64,000 nt of DNA, taken from contig JAMWBK010000004.1 in assembly GCA_029953675.1 (NCBI GenBank), forward strand, positions 3,036,501 to 3,100,500, given 5' to 3'. The notes below the pieces were generated by a model. It saw only the letters and a program-made list of their open reading frames with translations. It was not told the DNA's origin and ran no database searches. Position 1 is the first letter of the stretch, and each line of letters opens with the position of its first letter. Source of the DNA: Rhodosorus marinus. Its lineage: Eukaryota > Rhodophyta > Stylonematophyceae > Stylonematales > Stylonemataceae. Positions 21,176 to 33,061 of this stretch are shown here, one piece after another. The position numbers and the translations under genes were made by a program.

Positions 21176-23207
21176 ATGAAAGGGGTTGATGACCTCTCCC
21201 AGGATCTGGGGCTTATGCGGGTTGAGGATTTGACGCCCGAAGACGATGAGGGTAACATGGAGTACAAGTGGTGCTTGGTCAATCCTTCCAGGGAGCGATT
21301 CATGCAGCTGGTAACTCAGATGAATTTCCGCTTGCTAGAAGGTCAGGGCGAGGCTATTTATCAGGTTGGAGTGGAGGATGATGGACGTCTCAGAGGACTG
21401 CACCCAGACGCACTCGAAGCAAGTTTGCACACTCTTAAGCGAATGGCATCAGAGCTGAAAGCTGAGACAACCGTTATCTGTGAGACTGCTGGAAGGGAGG
21501 GAAAATGTGCGGAAGTCCTTGTGCGCCAGACACCCGAAAGCATTGAGGATTATCATGACTTGAGAGTCGCCGTGGCAGGTTGGCTCCGCAATATCAAAAA
21601 CCCTAACAAGGCTGCGACCGTAGCAAGTTGTTTATGTGGGCTGAACATTGTAAATCTTAACCATTCGCGTTCTGGCTCGTATCGTTGCAGGAAATGTGGA
21701 CAGTGGAAAGTCAACCCTGGTTGGCGTGCTCACCGGTTGCGGGACTCTGGACAATGGTCGCGGCTGTGCTCGTTCGCAGATGTTTACTCACAAGCACGAA
21801 CTCGAGTCTGGAAGAACTTCATGTGTGAGCCAGCAGATAATGGGATTTTCGCCTTGTGGTGAGGTCATCAATTACACAGGAGTGAGGACACTGTCGTGGA
21901 ACGATGTTATTGACAAGGCGTCCAAGGTGGTTACATTTTTCGATCTGGCTGGTCACGAGCGCTATCTCAAGACGACTCTGTTTGGGCTCACTGCCCATGC
22001 ACCCGACTACTGTATGCTTCTTGTGGGTGCTAATATGGGCGTTCTGCGAATGACAAAAGAGCATCTCGTATGTTTCATCGTCGAAGCGCGATTCGCCCCT
22101 TTGTTGTAGTCGTGAGCTGCTGACTTTTTGCTTCCCCCCTGTTTTCTGTTCCTTCCACCTGAGAAGAGCATCGCGCTTGCTCTGAAGGTGCCTGTTTTCG
22201 TAGTTGTGACAAAGGTTGACATTGCTCCTGACCACGTTTGTGAGCAGACAATACAACAGATAGTGAAGCTCTTCAAGGCCTCCAGGAAGATGCCTGTGAT
22301 CGTCAAAAGCGAAGATCAAGTGCCAATGGCAGCGAAGAATATGGCAAACGACCGAGTAGTCCCAATTTTCTATGTGTCCAATGTTACTGGCGAAGGACTC
22401 GGAAATCTTCGCAGCTTTTTGAACCTAATTCCAGGCAGACAGCACTGGGCGGAGAGCAAGAACGAGCCTACAGAGTTTCGAATAGATGAGACTTTCACAG
22501 TTCAGGGCGTTGGAACGTAAGCGAGCATAGGAGTCCCTCCCGTTCATTGCGGCCCGACGTTTCAGGCGACTTGAAAAGGGCTGAATGTCGTGTTTTCTGC
22601 TTTCATGTTCTCCGTTTTTGCAGAGTGGTCGCAGGAACTGTTACCTCTGGAAGCATTTCAGCTGGTCAGTGGCTTTGGCTTGGTCCGGATAGCAACGGCA
22701 AGTTTCTGAAGGTGCAAATAAAGTCGCTCCACTACAAGCGCGTGCCTGTAAAGCGGGTCGTCGCTGGGCAAGCTGGAGCCCTTGCAATCAAGAAGATCAA
22801 GCGGTCCAGCGTGAGGAAGGGAATGGTCTTGCTTGATCTTTCCATGAGAGCAGGTGCAGTGTGGTCTTTCCAGGCTGAGGTTGTGATTCTGTACCACGGA
22901 ACTACCATTAAGGAGGGCTATCAGCCAATCGTGCACTGTGTTACCGTCCGGCAAGCAGCGAAGGTTTGTTGAGCAAATCGGCTCGCCATGGAAGATTCCT
23001 CAATTTGCCATGCACTCACGTGCGTTTTTTGCTTTTGTCTAGGTCATGGGAATGGAGACCGAAGTTATAAGGACTGGTGATCGTGCAAGGGTGACATTCA
23101 GGTTCATGTACTACCCCGAGTACGTGAAGGAGGGTTCCCGGTTCATCTTCCGCGAAGGTCGAACAAAGGGAATCGGCAAGATCACAAAAATCCTGGACAC
23201 GACCTAG
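21176..23207 (+). CDS. GTPBP1: GTPBP1/GTPBP2-type translational GTPase
   Basis: Five exons (21176-21578, 21691-22067, 22167-22516, 22624-22963, 23043-23207) give 544 aa. It belongs to the EF-Tu/EF1A-like GTPases, and relatives GTPBP1 and GTPBP2 act on elongator tRNA delivery, ribosome rescue and mRNA turnover. After an acidic N-terminal region (about 135 aa) comes the G domain: G1 GNVDSGKST, a family-typical [11 protein letters not shown] switch region, G3 [12 protein letters not shown] and G4 TKVD. Beta-barrel domains follow, with [31 protein letters not shown] and the C-terminal [12 protein letters not shown] that matches EF1A-family ends. All GTPase motifs are intact, with the conventional catalytic His in DLAGH. 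GTPBP1 versus GTPBP2 is not decided by what I can see. Confidence 0.93.
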
Positions 23208-23558
23208 CGTCACGAGAACGAGTGGCTTGGCTTCTGAGGGTAGTTCAAAATGGACTGTACGCGGAGCGCTAACTTTAACAAATTGTGTAATATGTGTAGA
23301 TCGTTGTGTGGTATTTGTGATTCAGTGCGAGCAGGGCTTGCCGCTGTTAAGTAAAGAAGGAATTGAGCGCCAATTTGACGGTGTAGGGGCACCCTTGAGG
23401 TCCTTGGCTTTTGTGCACACACACACCCCTCGGCGAATCGGGAAGGCGGTGTGGGACCTCCATAAAGTCGCTCTACAAACCCGCGTTCCAACAGCGTCAA
23501 GATGATCTTACGTTTGCGAATAGTGTTAATATGACTAGGACTATGTGCAAGAATTATA
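23208..23558. other. Convergent 3' intergenic region
   Basis: Between the ends of the GTPase gene and the Nup35 gene. No gene seen. Confidence 0.6.
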
Positions 23559-24725
23559 TTACTGAAAGCCGCTCTGCCAGAAGCTCCGTCTCGGTCTCGG
23601 CGTTTTCATGGAACCCGAGGCCGGTAAAGAGGCCGGTGAATACTGGGATACGCCAGGCTGAGAACCCGGAGATTGCCCAGTTACAGCGCCACCTCCCGCG
23701 GGCGTTGCTGCCCCACCTGATCCCATTATGCTCGAGGGGCGCTGATCAGTCGTCCCGGAAAGGTCCTGCGAAAGCGCATCAGCCGAGTACTCGATCACCC
23801 CGACCAACGTCTCACCACCGATGAGTCTTACCCTCCGAGATAGCGCCACTTGGGCTTGGAGCGCTGTTCGATACTGGTAGAATAGAATTGAGCAAAAGCA
23901 ATGTATGAGAATCCAGTGTCTAATGACGATGTCGTGGGAAAGTGTGACTGGAGCAGCAGGGGAGCACTTGTTGCGTGTTGATGTTAAACTTACCAGTATG
24001 TGCATCCAGTTCCCCTTCCCAGAGACATGCCTAACGATTTCTCCATGGTTGCGGAATTCGCGAAGAATGAGGCTTTGCATCGACTGTCCAAAGCCGAAAA
24101 CAGTTACCCAACGATCCGCAGTCTCAGGGTCTGGGGTTCCCATGCTTCCCGCTGGAGATGTCAGGTTGAAACGCGTTCGGCTAGCCGATGTGGTCCCTCT
24201 GCTTGTTGCTGGCGAAGTTCTGTCATAGTCAAACAAACCTCCTCCGTTTCCTTGTGTAGTAGAGTCACGCCGAGGGGTGGAAGAAGGACCGCTCCCTGGA
24301 TAACCGTGCAAATCTGGACCAACAGGGAACGCCTGCGCCTGTGAGCTCTCATCAAGCATTGAGTTGTTCGGCATGTAAGCATCCCGTTTCGTCCTCCTGG
24401 AATCAGACGGAGTGCCGCTTGTACCGGGTCCAGATTCACCAGCCGACTTCGTGTTCGATCGCAGTCGCTCATTGAACTCTACATCGTTTGGTGTAGTGGA
24501 TACATGAGAAGCCCCTAGAAGATTTCCATAAGCTTCCTTGGGAGATGCCTTGCCGGGATCCATTCCAGCTCTAGAAGGCGGGGTATATCCTGAAGACAGA
24601 ATGAAATTCGGTAGCTGTTCTGTCCTGCTCCCTCCCGCACCCGCACTCCCACCCGGTGACTTCGGAGCAAAGGAAACATGATGATCTTGTCCCGATGGGG
24701 TTCCGTACGAGTACGGTGATCTCAT
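23559..24725 (-). CDS. NUP35: Nucleoporin Nup35/Nup53-like (MPPN/RRM domain)
   Basis: Two exons (24725-23994, 23873-23559) give 348 aa. Nup35 is an inner-ring nuclear pore protein that links Nup93/Nup155 to the membrane. The N-terminal 215 residues are disordered and rich in Ser, Gly, Pro and Thr. The MPPN RRM-like dimerisation domain follows: WVTVFGFGQSMQSLILREF, then HGEIVRHVSGKGNWMHIL, and across the splice YRTALQAQVALSRR and RLIGGETLVGVIEY. The fused sequence reads smoothly over the junction. The C-terminus is Gly/Ser/Pro-rich and ends RPRRSFWQSGFQ, in the place of the family's amphipathic membrane-binding helix. A possible 5' UTR intron acceptor lies just upstream of the ATG. FG repeats are nearly absent, as expected for this subunit. 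Confidence 0.9.
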   Translation of the reverse strand: MRSPYSYGTPSGQDHHVSFAPKSPGGSAGAGGSRTEQLPNFILSSGYTPPSRAGMDPGKASPKEAYGNLLGASHVSTTPNDVEFNERLRSNTKSAGESGPGTSGTPSDSRRTKRDAYMPNNSMLDESSQAQAFPVGPDLHGYPGSGPSSTPRRDSTTQGNGGGLFDYDRTSPATSRGTTSASRTRFNLTSPAGSMGTPDPETADRWVTVFGFGQSMQSLILREFRNHGEIVRHVSGKGNWMHILVSLTSTRNKCSPAAPVTLSHDIVIRHWILIHCFCSILFYQYRTALQAQVALSRRVRLIGGETLVGVIEYSADALSQDLSGTTDQRPSSIMGSGGAATPAGGGAVTGQSPGSQPGVSQYSPASLPASGSMKTPRPRRSFWQSGFQ

Positions 24726-26212
24726 CACGGAAAATCTCCTGAATGAAATCAAACAAACGAATCCAAGATTAAGGAAACCCTCCCAAAGCAAGTTTAGATT
24801 TCGCCTATGAAATCCGCGTTTTCAACACAGAATCGAACACGGGTATTCTTCCCTTAGGTGTCTACCTCTAACTCAACAGCTATGTCCAGCCGTGTGTTCC
24901 CGATGTGGTCTCCCCAGCGCAATCGTCAACTTTTTAAAAACCAAAAAATATGTATCGTATATTTTCCGGCTTTCGTAAATTACGCCCAATATATCGTTAA
25001 TTCAATGAGCGGGGTTATTTATTGCTAATACATTAAATAAAACATATACCCATTGTAGATATCAGTAAAGGACTTACTAGAAAAAAAATAAGAATTCGGA
25101 TGTACCAAAGACTCGCCTCCAACTCTACCCCTTTTTCTAAACCCATACTGTTGTTTACCAGTCCTCTTCTTCGCCTGTAGAAAATCGATTCAGCAATCCA
25201 TTTCCTTCGATTATACTTTCTTAAACAAGGATTGCGTTCGTCGACAACATCTTAGCACAACCCCTGCGTTCGCAGAGAAGAGTTTTCTAGGCAAAACCTT
25301 GAGCCCCACGACAACCCTCCTCCCTCCTCAAAAAAAGAAATCATGTGTTTCCGGGCTGAATTGTTTTTTATTGTGCCAACCCCCGGGGTCCAATTTCATC
25401 GAGTTCCAGGGGTAAAGAATAAGTAGAATATGCTTATCAAAATCTTAATTTCATAAATAGGCTATTGAACATCAATACAAAAGATCTAGATTTTGGCGTA
25501 TTTCTATGAAAATCCAATACTTTGGTTTTTCCCTTCCCATCGAGCGCCTGTTAGGATTTCATCGCTAGAATTTCGTTATTGTTTGTTTGATGAAAATAAT
25601 CTGGAATTACATTTCGAGGAAGTTTACCCTGGGTTAGGTTTACTTCACTACTCAAGATTGATCCTAAATTCTTTGGATAATTGATTTTGGTCTTTTGCTT
25701 CTGGGGTTGTCCATGAAATGCTGTTCAGAGAGAGAGGGAGAGAGAGAGAGAATCATATTGGGGAAAGGAGCTCGCTTTCAAGCAGAAAGGCGTACTTTAT
25801 GTCCCAGTTTGCATGGGATATGTATGGCTTGCCGAGGTTGAGATTTGGGTTGAAGACAAGGGTTAAAGCTGGGATGATGTCGTATACAGAAACATGAGCA
25901 GATAGAAGTCACTACGTGCGAGAAAATCTCAAGTTTGATCGAAGGTATTATTAGCTGTCTGTGATGCGAGCGTTGGTTTTCTTTTAAGGCGTGTTGCTGG
26001 TGTGCTTTTGCCTTGGAAATACTACTCTGGTTTGGGAGTGAAGCGGTTGTTGCGAGGGAAGGCTGGGTGTGGTACAAGGTCAGGTTTGGGTGAGGCGCAG
26101 GTGTGGATTGAGGGGAATTTGTACGTTGTAAGTGGTTTCTTGCGCCTGTTGTTGGGGACGTTTGTATGTTTGGTTGTTCTTTGCGTTTCAGCGTTTCTGT
26201 TTTGGAGAGGCC
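24726..26212. other. Divergent upstream region with GA repeat
   Basis: Between NUP35 (minus) and UBE2W (plus). AT-rich from 24930 to 25100, with a GA-rich simple repeat at about 25726-25751. No coding sequence is supported. Confidence 0.55.
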
Positions 26213-27184
26213 ATGCGTCGGAATCTGTCTAGACAGGCCCAGAAGCGGTTAATGAATGAGCTTGATGGATGGTTCGAGGGATCACCCGTGCCCGGAATGA
26301 AGGTCTTGTCAGCTGATTCCCTGGATGAGTATGCGTCTCTCAGAATTTTTTTGACTTGGACTGGATGCATGGAACACGTCACCTTGCATAGTCTGCTTTT
26401 CGCTTTGCAACTGGTTTGCGGTTGTTGAGTATTCTACTTTGGCGATTAACCTTGCTTTTTTCTGTCCGGGTAGATGGCTGGTTGAACTGGTTGGTGCGGA
26501 GAATACCGTTTATGCGAATGAGAGATACTTTCTGAAGTTCAGATTTCCGGAAGATGTAAGGCAAACCTTCGATACGAGTTTTGCTCGCCTCCCTGGAGTT
26601 ACCCGCTCGGAGGTTGATTGCCAAGTTGCTGTGTCTAACGAAACTACGCCGTCTGTGTTTCTTTTGTAGTATCCATTCGAACCTCCGGAGATTACGTTCC
26701 AGCAACCGGCCCCGCAGCATCCTCACGTGTACACTAACGGACATAGTGAGCCATGTCCGCATGAATACCAGCGCATTGAAAGCAGAGCAGCATGTCCGCT
26801 TTCTGGGAAGTTCAGCTTTTGTCTAACCGTTGAGTTTTACGGCGTGTGTTTCGTTTGCTTGTCAATAGTCTGCCTTAATATTCTCTTTGACGGATGGAGT
26901 CCTGCTCTGACGGTGACATCAATATGTCTGAGCATCTTGAGCATGTTGAGTAGCGCGAATAGGAAGGTACTGGGAACATCATTCACATCTTCGGACACCT
27001 AAATGATGACAGTCCACGACCTACCTGTCCACTTATTTGGGATATTCTCAATATTCTCTGAAAGACCTTTTTCCTTGTTGCGTTCTTTTAGGGAATTCCT
27101 CCTGACAACGATACGTATGTGGCCAAGTCTCACGGCAAATCGCCAAAGGAAACCAGATGGATGTTCCACGATGACTCTGTGTAG
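26213..27184 (+). CDS. UBE2W: Ubiquitin-conjugating enzyme E2 W-like
   Basis: Five exons (26213-26328, 26474-26555, 26670-26745, 26869-26966, 27092-27184) give 154 aa, against about 151 in animals. UBE2W-type E2s attach mono-ubiquitin to the alpha-amino group of disordered N-termini. The UBC fold is complete: a first helix (RRNLSRQAQKRLMNELDGW), FKFRFPEDYPFEPPEITF, then HPHVYTNGHICLNILFDGWS with the catalytic Cys in GHICL, and SICLSILSMLSS. HPH replaces the usual HPN of E2s, a UBE2W hallmark. The C-terminal helix PKETRWMFHDD matches the unusual flexible C-terminus of the family. The conserved residues survive all four splice joins. Confidence 0.95.
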
Positions 27185-28554
27185 AGAAGTTGCTTGCATT
27201 CTTGTCACAATTGGAACTCTAGCGCCACCATAACTATGAACAGTTTAAGGGGAGGATTACCTGCCGCAAATTCAGTCAAAAGTACTAACTAGGAAGTTAT
27301 ATGTATGAGAGAAGCGTGGTCACCGGAGGAGGTCATTTCTGCCTTCCGCGTCCAAATATTTAGTCATCAGTCCACTGCCCATATGGGTTTGAGGTGAACC
27401 TCTCGTCTCGAGGCATTAGCTAGTGAGAATCAGTGCGGAATTTCTGGTTCATGGGGCTCCTCTTGGCTTAGACATATGAGCGAGGTGCAGAAGGATCTCG
27501 ATTAGATCTTGATCAAACAAGAGACTTGAGCACTTCTTGTGAAGGGGAAGCGCGGCAAAGCGTCCGGAGGGTTTGAACCTATCTATCTCGTGCGAGCGCA
27601 CAAGGTTGACGGTCGCCAGCCATCCAAGAGCGAGCGAGTGGCTGATACCGGGGACTAGGGGAGGAGCCCAGAGCGCTCGCAAATAGATCAGAATCAACGA
27701 GTACACTATAGTTCATCGTCATCAGCGGCATATGCAGATGAAGCCGTTCAATGGACGGGCAGTGGAAAATACCTCGATGACGCCCTATTGTACTTGCCGG
27801 CGTCAGAACATCCTCTTCCAAAGGTGAAGACTTGTAAAAAAAAAATCAAACGAAAAGAAGAAGGGAAGAACATGAACGGAGGAGAAAGGGGGTGGGGGGG
27901 AGAGGCCGGGTCCGGCAATTGGTAGTCCACCACCAAAATCCACTTCCGAGAGGCCCGTTTGCATCTAAAGTCATCCGGGAAACCCCCGAAATTTGATACC
28001 TGGAAACACTCAAAATTGACTAGATCAATCATTAACGATTCTGTTTTGGATTGAGGGCATTTTCACTCATGACGGTTGGTCGTCTCGTGGTCTCGGTCGG
28101 TGTCATTGGCACGGGGCCGAATAGTCTCTCTAGTGAAGGTTCGTTTCCAGTACTTTGCTGTTGAGAACAGTGTCCGGAGTCGAAGCTCTATGGACATGTA
28201 TGTTTTCGTACGTACGTCAGTATTTTTTTAGTAGTAAGTAAGATTAGGATTCTGCGGTTCCATTCGGAAGTCATTGTTGAAGGCTGAGGGTGCGTCGGGT
28301 CTGTGTGTGGAGAGCTTCTGGTTGACTGGTATAGAGGACCAGTGAATTGTGTTGTATGAGTATTATGAACTGATTGGAAATGCCTGGACCTTTTGGCTTT
28401 ATTGCCAGGATTGTTGACTGAGAAGGATCAAAGAGAGTTCGCGTTCGCCTCGGGAGGGTCTTGTTCAAGGGGGCAGTGCGAGTTGCCGAGAAAACATTGT
28501 ATGCGGGTTGCGACTAGGCTTTTGCTTGCGAAGGGCTGAGCGGGATTGTACATT
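27185..28554. other. Intergenic, no gene seen
   Basis: Between two plus-strand genes. Contains a G-rich stretch near 27885-27905. Open minus frames at 27449-28032 look like chance. Confidence 0.55.
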
Positions 28555-29948
28555 ATGAAGTCTGTTCCCAGGGAGCTGAGCGGCATTAGGGATAAGGTTG
28601 CGAGGAGGAGGGTGGTATTGGAAGAGAAAGCTGTGAAGAAGAAGGACCGTCGGGAAGCGCGAAAATCGAGGGAAAAGGAGAGAGAAAGGCTTGGAAGCGA
28701 GGTAAAGCAAATTCGTCTCGTTGGTTCCTCCTTGCTTTACTTGCATGGAAATCTGGCAGGATCGCTGGCGTTGTTCCCCGTTGGATTTCCGGACTCAGCT
28801 CAGATTGCGACCCCCACTGCTGCCGTGTTGTTGCCTTGTGTGTCTAAAAGGCTTGGTAATCCTGATTGATCCTTTCTTTGAATTTTGTGGCTGTGAAATT
28901 AAGGCGCCTCCTAAGCAGGAGCCTCGAACTCTAGAGAATACAAGAGAACATGATGAGACTATTGTGCAGAGAGGAGATGAGGTATGGTTTTTCGAAGCTC
29001 CCAAATGCGTTTATCTTCTGGAGGGGCATCTGAATCTCAGCTTGGTTTTGATTTGATAGGCTGTCACCGAGGCGGAGCAGGTTGACGAGTTTGCGGGTGT
29101 CTTTGGTGGAGAGGTCACCCCAAAGATTTTGGTAACGACTGGGTATCGAGCGACTCGAGTAACCTACGAGTTTCTTAAGGATTTTGTAGCAGTCATTCCG
29201 AATATTGTCTACTACAAGAGGGGACAATACGAGCTCAAGAAAATTGTTAAGTATGCTACGAGCAAGGACTTCACTGATATTATCGTGGTCCGCGAGGACC
29301 ACAAGCTGCTCACTGGCCTTGTACACTGCCACCTTCCGGATGGGCCAACCGCCGAGTATCGACTGACTTCGTACCTGCCGTCAGGCCGTATCCGAAACCG
29401 GGGGAAGAGCACCTCGCATACGCCTGAAGTACGTCATATATTTTTGACTGGTCCTGTCCCTGAGGAGCAAGAGCTCTTCTCTGATCTGCTTGCGCTTCCA
29501 TGTCATTAGGTCATCCTGAACAACTTTACAACGAGATTGGGTCGCAGAGTTGGAAGAATGATAGGTGCTCTGTTTCCCCACAATCCAGAGTTTCGAGGAC
29601 GACAAGCAGTCACAATTCACAACCAAAGGGACTTTTTGTTTTTCAGATTCCATCGGTGAGTGTTCATCATGATGTGCATTTTCAGGATTCTGGGCTCCTC
29701 GCTTTTCTATTATTCTCGAAATGAGGTCGATCAGTAGTTTCCTGAGACATCTCTCACCCATAACTTGTACATGCACCAGGTACGTTTTCTCCGAAGCCGG
29801 GGAAAGGGTCCGACTTCAAGAGCTTGGTCCCAGATTTACCCTCAAGCTGAAAAGCTTGCACGGAGGTACATTTGATCCTGCCGGTGGGGAGTTCGAGTGG
29901 ATCCAGAAGAAGGACATGGTGACAAGCAGGCGACGATTCGTTCTATGA
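28555..29948 (+). CDS. RPF1: Ribosome production factor 1 (Brix domain)
   Basis: Five exons (28555-28701, 28904-28981, 29060-29428, 29510-29655, 29780-29948) give 302 aa. RPF1 works in the nucleolus in early assembly of the large ribosomal subunit. The N-terminus is highly basic ([19 protein letters not shown]). The Brix domain runs from [19 protein letters not shown] through [39 protein letters not shown] and [20 protein letters not shown] to [16 protein letters not shown]. The C-terminal [20 protein letters not shown] and TSRRRFVL separate RPF1 from IMP4, RPF2 and SSF1. It is somewhat shorter than human RPF1 because of a shorter N-terminus. Confidence 0.95.
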
Positions 29949-30610
29949 CTTCTGGACGGGATGCTGGAAATTCTCGTCCCGTATATATAATTGGGAAGCT
30001 GGAAATGTATTTAACAGTGAAGTTTGGTTGCCTCACATAAAGCTCTTGCAAAGCAATCTGTGATTTTGTATAAGGACGGTTTGCATGTGCTGGTTTCCCC
30101 TTCTCCTTTGCTTTTGCTGGATGAAGCAGTAGAAAACTAATATCGCTAGCCCGAGATGGAAGCGGTAGAGAGAACACGAGAGCAAGTGCTCGAACGGATC
30201 CTTGCTAGTCCCCACACGTGATTTCCAACGAAAATAATCAGAAATCCTTTTGCGATGGTTAGGACACTCAATACACGCACGGGAGTACCACCACCACAGA
30301 TGTGCTCACACATAAGCCGAATTGCGGTACTGCCTCGTGGGATCTGTGCACGGCCCAAAATAATCATTTAGCTCGTCGTGAGGAGGAAACAAACAAATAC
30401 ATACAACCCCCGATTGCGAAATCGTGGTCAATCGTTTCTGTTGCATATATCGAACTTGCAACGTCGCTTAAAATATACAGGCACCACCTGCTTACATAAG
30501 TACTCCGCCGATACGAAGGATTTCACTTTCTGCTTCAACAGGGGTTGTCCTGGTTTGGGCTTCCTCTGCTCGTCACGCAGACGGTTGTGGGGTGACCTCC
30601 GTCTTCGGTA
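29949..30610. other. Convergent 3' intergenic region
   Basis: Between RPF1 and the site-2 protease gene. No gene or RNA seen. Confidence 0.6.
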
Positions 30611-33061
30611 TTAAAGCCTGAGGACCGCCAATGAAAGCACTATGTTGCCTGCAAGCAGTACTGTCCCACCTATCAGCATTCCAGTTTTCAGTTTCTGCTG
30701 CATCCAATCCGCCATGCGTGGTCGAAAAATTCTGACGAATAGGATAGCACTGTCACGGAGGGCAGAACAGCAAATCTGTAAGCAAGTGTTCCCCAGAGAG
30801 AGGTGCGGCGTGGTTCCATGACCAACTCTCAAAAACCAGAGCCTCTTCCAAACCTTACCTGGCTTCTCCATCAAGGAAAAATACAGGAGCCATATTCAAA
30901 ATTGCAAGACAGAGCGAAACACTGAACGTGTACTGGAACAATCGATCCAGCTTCCTTGGAAAATCCAGCTCAACCGTAAGCTCATACAGAGAAGGAAAAT
31001 TCTGCAAGAGAAAGTTAACCCGAGGCAAATAATTGGAAAGCATCACGGATGTTCGAAGCGTTTCTGGTGTTCCTGTTGTTCCACCAAAAGAAGCATTGTT
31101 TGCGTTATAGATCGCAAAGATTTACGGTGTTAATCCACCAACAAAGGAGAGTCACGAGGCCATGGGAAGAAAAACACGCCTACCTTGAAAGATCACATGC
31201 CGATGGGCATAAGACTTCCGCGCATTGAAGACGCTTACGTTGTGCAGTTGCTGGCCGTCCGGAAGCACTGGGAAAAAACAGTTTGTGGCGTTGACCAGGC
31301 TTTTCTGGGAGTTGCAACCCGTCGTCTTCGTGCAGTACTCCTGCTGGCTTGCTGCGCCTGGCTGAACACACACACGAGTACTCTGATTCTCTAGCAAGTC
31401 GCTGAAGCACTGGTAACCGTCCTCGCTGGTTAAACGAGACAGTAATCGCAATCAGGGCATCTTCAGCAGCGAGAAACGCTTATTATCAGTAGCAGCAGGA
31501 GACTTCGTACCTCGTGGTCCCAAGCGCGCAGCATTCAAGCGGTGCTCTTGCGTTGCTCTTCAAAAATTGTTTGCTGAAGCAAAATCCAAATGATTGCGGG
31601 TGCTCGTCATTCTGCAGCTCCTGAAGGGCTACGTGAAATGCGATGTAGTCGTGGATGGGCTTTTGATTAATGGCGGTTATGACGTCACCTGTTGACGCAA
31701 AAAGGGTTAGCAAGGTCAGTTTGATGGGTTTGCTTGACGTGTACGACGGCGTTCAGAAAACTCCTGCAACACGAGCTCTTGCCTGGAAATATGTGATGTT
31801 GAAGAGGGGAGTTATCCGGTACACCGGTGACGACCGCGCCGTGGTGGTATGAGTAAAAGGGAAACAACGTGATTGGCAAAAACGCTATCGCAATTACGCA
31901 AGTAATGGACACAGCCACATTGTGCCATGCACCTGCGCAGTATACCTGTTCGATTGCAGCGGTAGTCGTAGACCATCATCAGCAATAAAAAGCGCACCGC
32001 AAGCAAGGACACCCAACAGTAGACTGAGCTCGCGTCATACCTTGAGCTGCCTCCAGGGAGTAAGCTGGTCTATACCATCGATCTGCACATAGGCACCGGG
32101 GAATATCAGAGCTAGGAAGCCCCCAACCCCATTCAGCCGTAGCTCCTCCGTGCCGGCGGCTAGAGCATGCCCCAACTCATGAAAAAGTGCACTGACCAAG
32201 AGCGCAAACAGAATATATCCAAGCTGGGACTTTGGGAGGTTAATCCCTATGAAGAAGAAAACAAAATTATCTGTTTAGTAGCCCGCTCGGAAAAGTCGCA
32301 GATGCATGACGTGTCCGTGTAAGGGCGATTTCAATAGCTAGCTCTTCCTCGTCCTGGCATAGCATACCGGGTAAAAGTGGAGTAAGAAACCCGCTTGATT
32401 TTCCAATATCCTGCCCCGCGAGCTTCATTGTTTCTTCCGCTCTTTGTACGGTGTCTGCGAACTCTATATTCACGTAGTGATCTGTGAAGCCATCCTCGGC
32501 TAGGGGGTCCAACTCCTGTAATTCCCTGCTATGGTACTCAAGGTCTGCGCTCAATAACTGGTGGCGGTGCGGTTGCACTGGATACGGCGAGCGAAAGAAG
32601 GCGAAGTCAGTATCATTGGAAAGCTCAGAGAACGCAGCATTGGCATGAATGAAAAAGGAGCGATGATTACCGGCTCCAAGATCCGCGGCACCCAATCCTG
32701 ACATTTGAGTTGTTCTCGCTCCTTGCAAAGAAGAACCATTTCCAGTGGTAAGGGCCATCCATACGTGTGCGAAAGTGATTCCGAAATTGCCGACAAGCAG
32801 GATGACCGAGAATATCAACCCCACAAGCCCGAAGGTAACGCCAAGCGAGAACCAGATGTCCCACCATCTCCTGTATTTGTGTGAGATATTGGACAAAGCT
32901 GCATCGTATCTAGTTGTCGTCCATGAAACATACCCAAGGTATAGGGAAATGTTCCGAGAGTCCAACCATCTGGAAATCCTTTCTTCAGACCTAACCTCCA
33001 ACCACTTGATCAGGGCAAACACTCCAATCCAAAGCAGGAGCGCCCATATCAAGATCACCAT
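30611..33061 (-). CDS. MBTPS2: Site-2 protease (intramembrane zinc metalloprotease)
   Basis: Seven exons (33061-32368, 32246-32041, 31945-31783, 31688-31511, 31425-31184, 31072-30859, 30749-30611) give 611 aa, larger than human S2P (519). S2P cuts membrane-anchored transcription factors such as SREBP or ATF6 inside the bilayer in the Golgi. The zinc motif HELGH (ALFHELGHALA) lies in exon 2, and the third ligand motif is NMAPVFFLDGEA in exon 6. Between them are GAWHNVAVS, a PDZ-like segment (GVPDNSPLQ, GDVITAINQKP) and a Cys-rich lumenal loop as in animal S2P. Hydrophobic segments are at the N-terminus, around the zinc sites and at the C-terminus (MLIGGTVLLAGNIVLSLAVL). Intron 3 (31782-31689) begins with GC, not GT. 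Several splice joins were chosen among alternatives by alignment with animal S2P. Confidence 0.9.

Noticed and set aside
27449-28032. Overlapping minus-strand frames between UBE2W and RPF1
   Set aside because: Low-quality composition, with several frames open over the same bases.
32267-32367. Continuation of the first site-2 protease exon to a stop at 32267
   Set aside because: The frame stays open past the donor at 32367, but splicing there restores the zinc-motif exon in frame.
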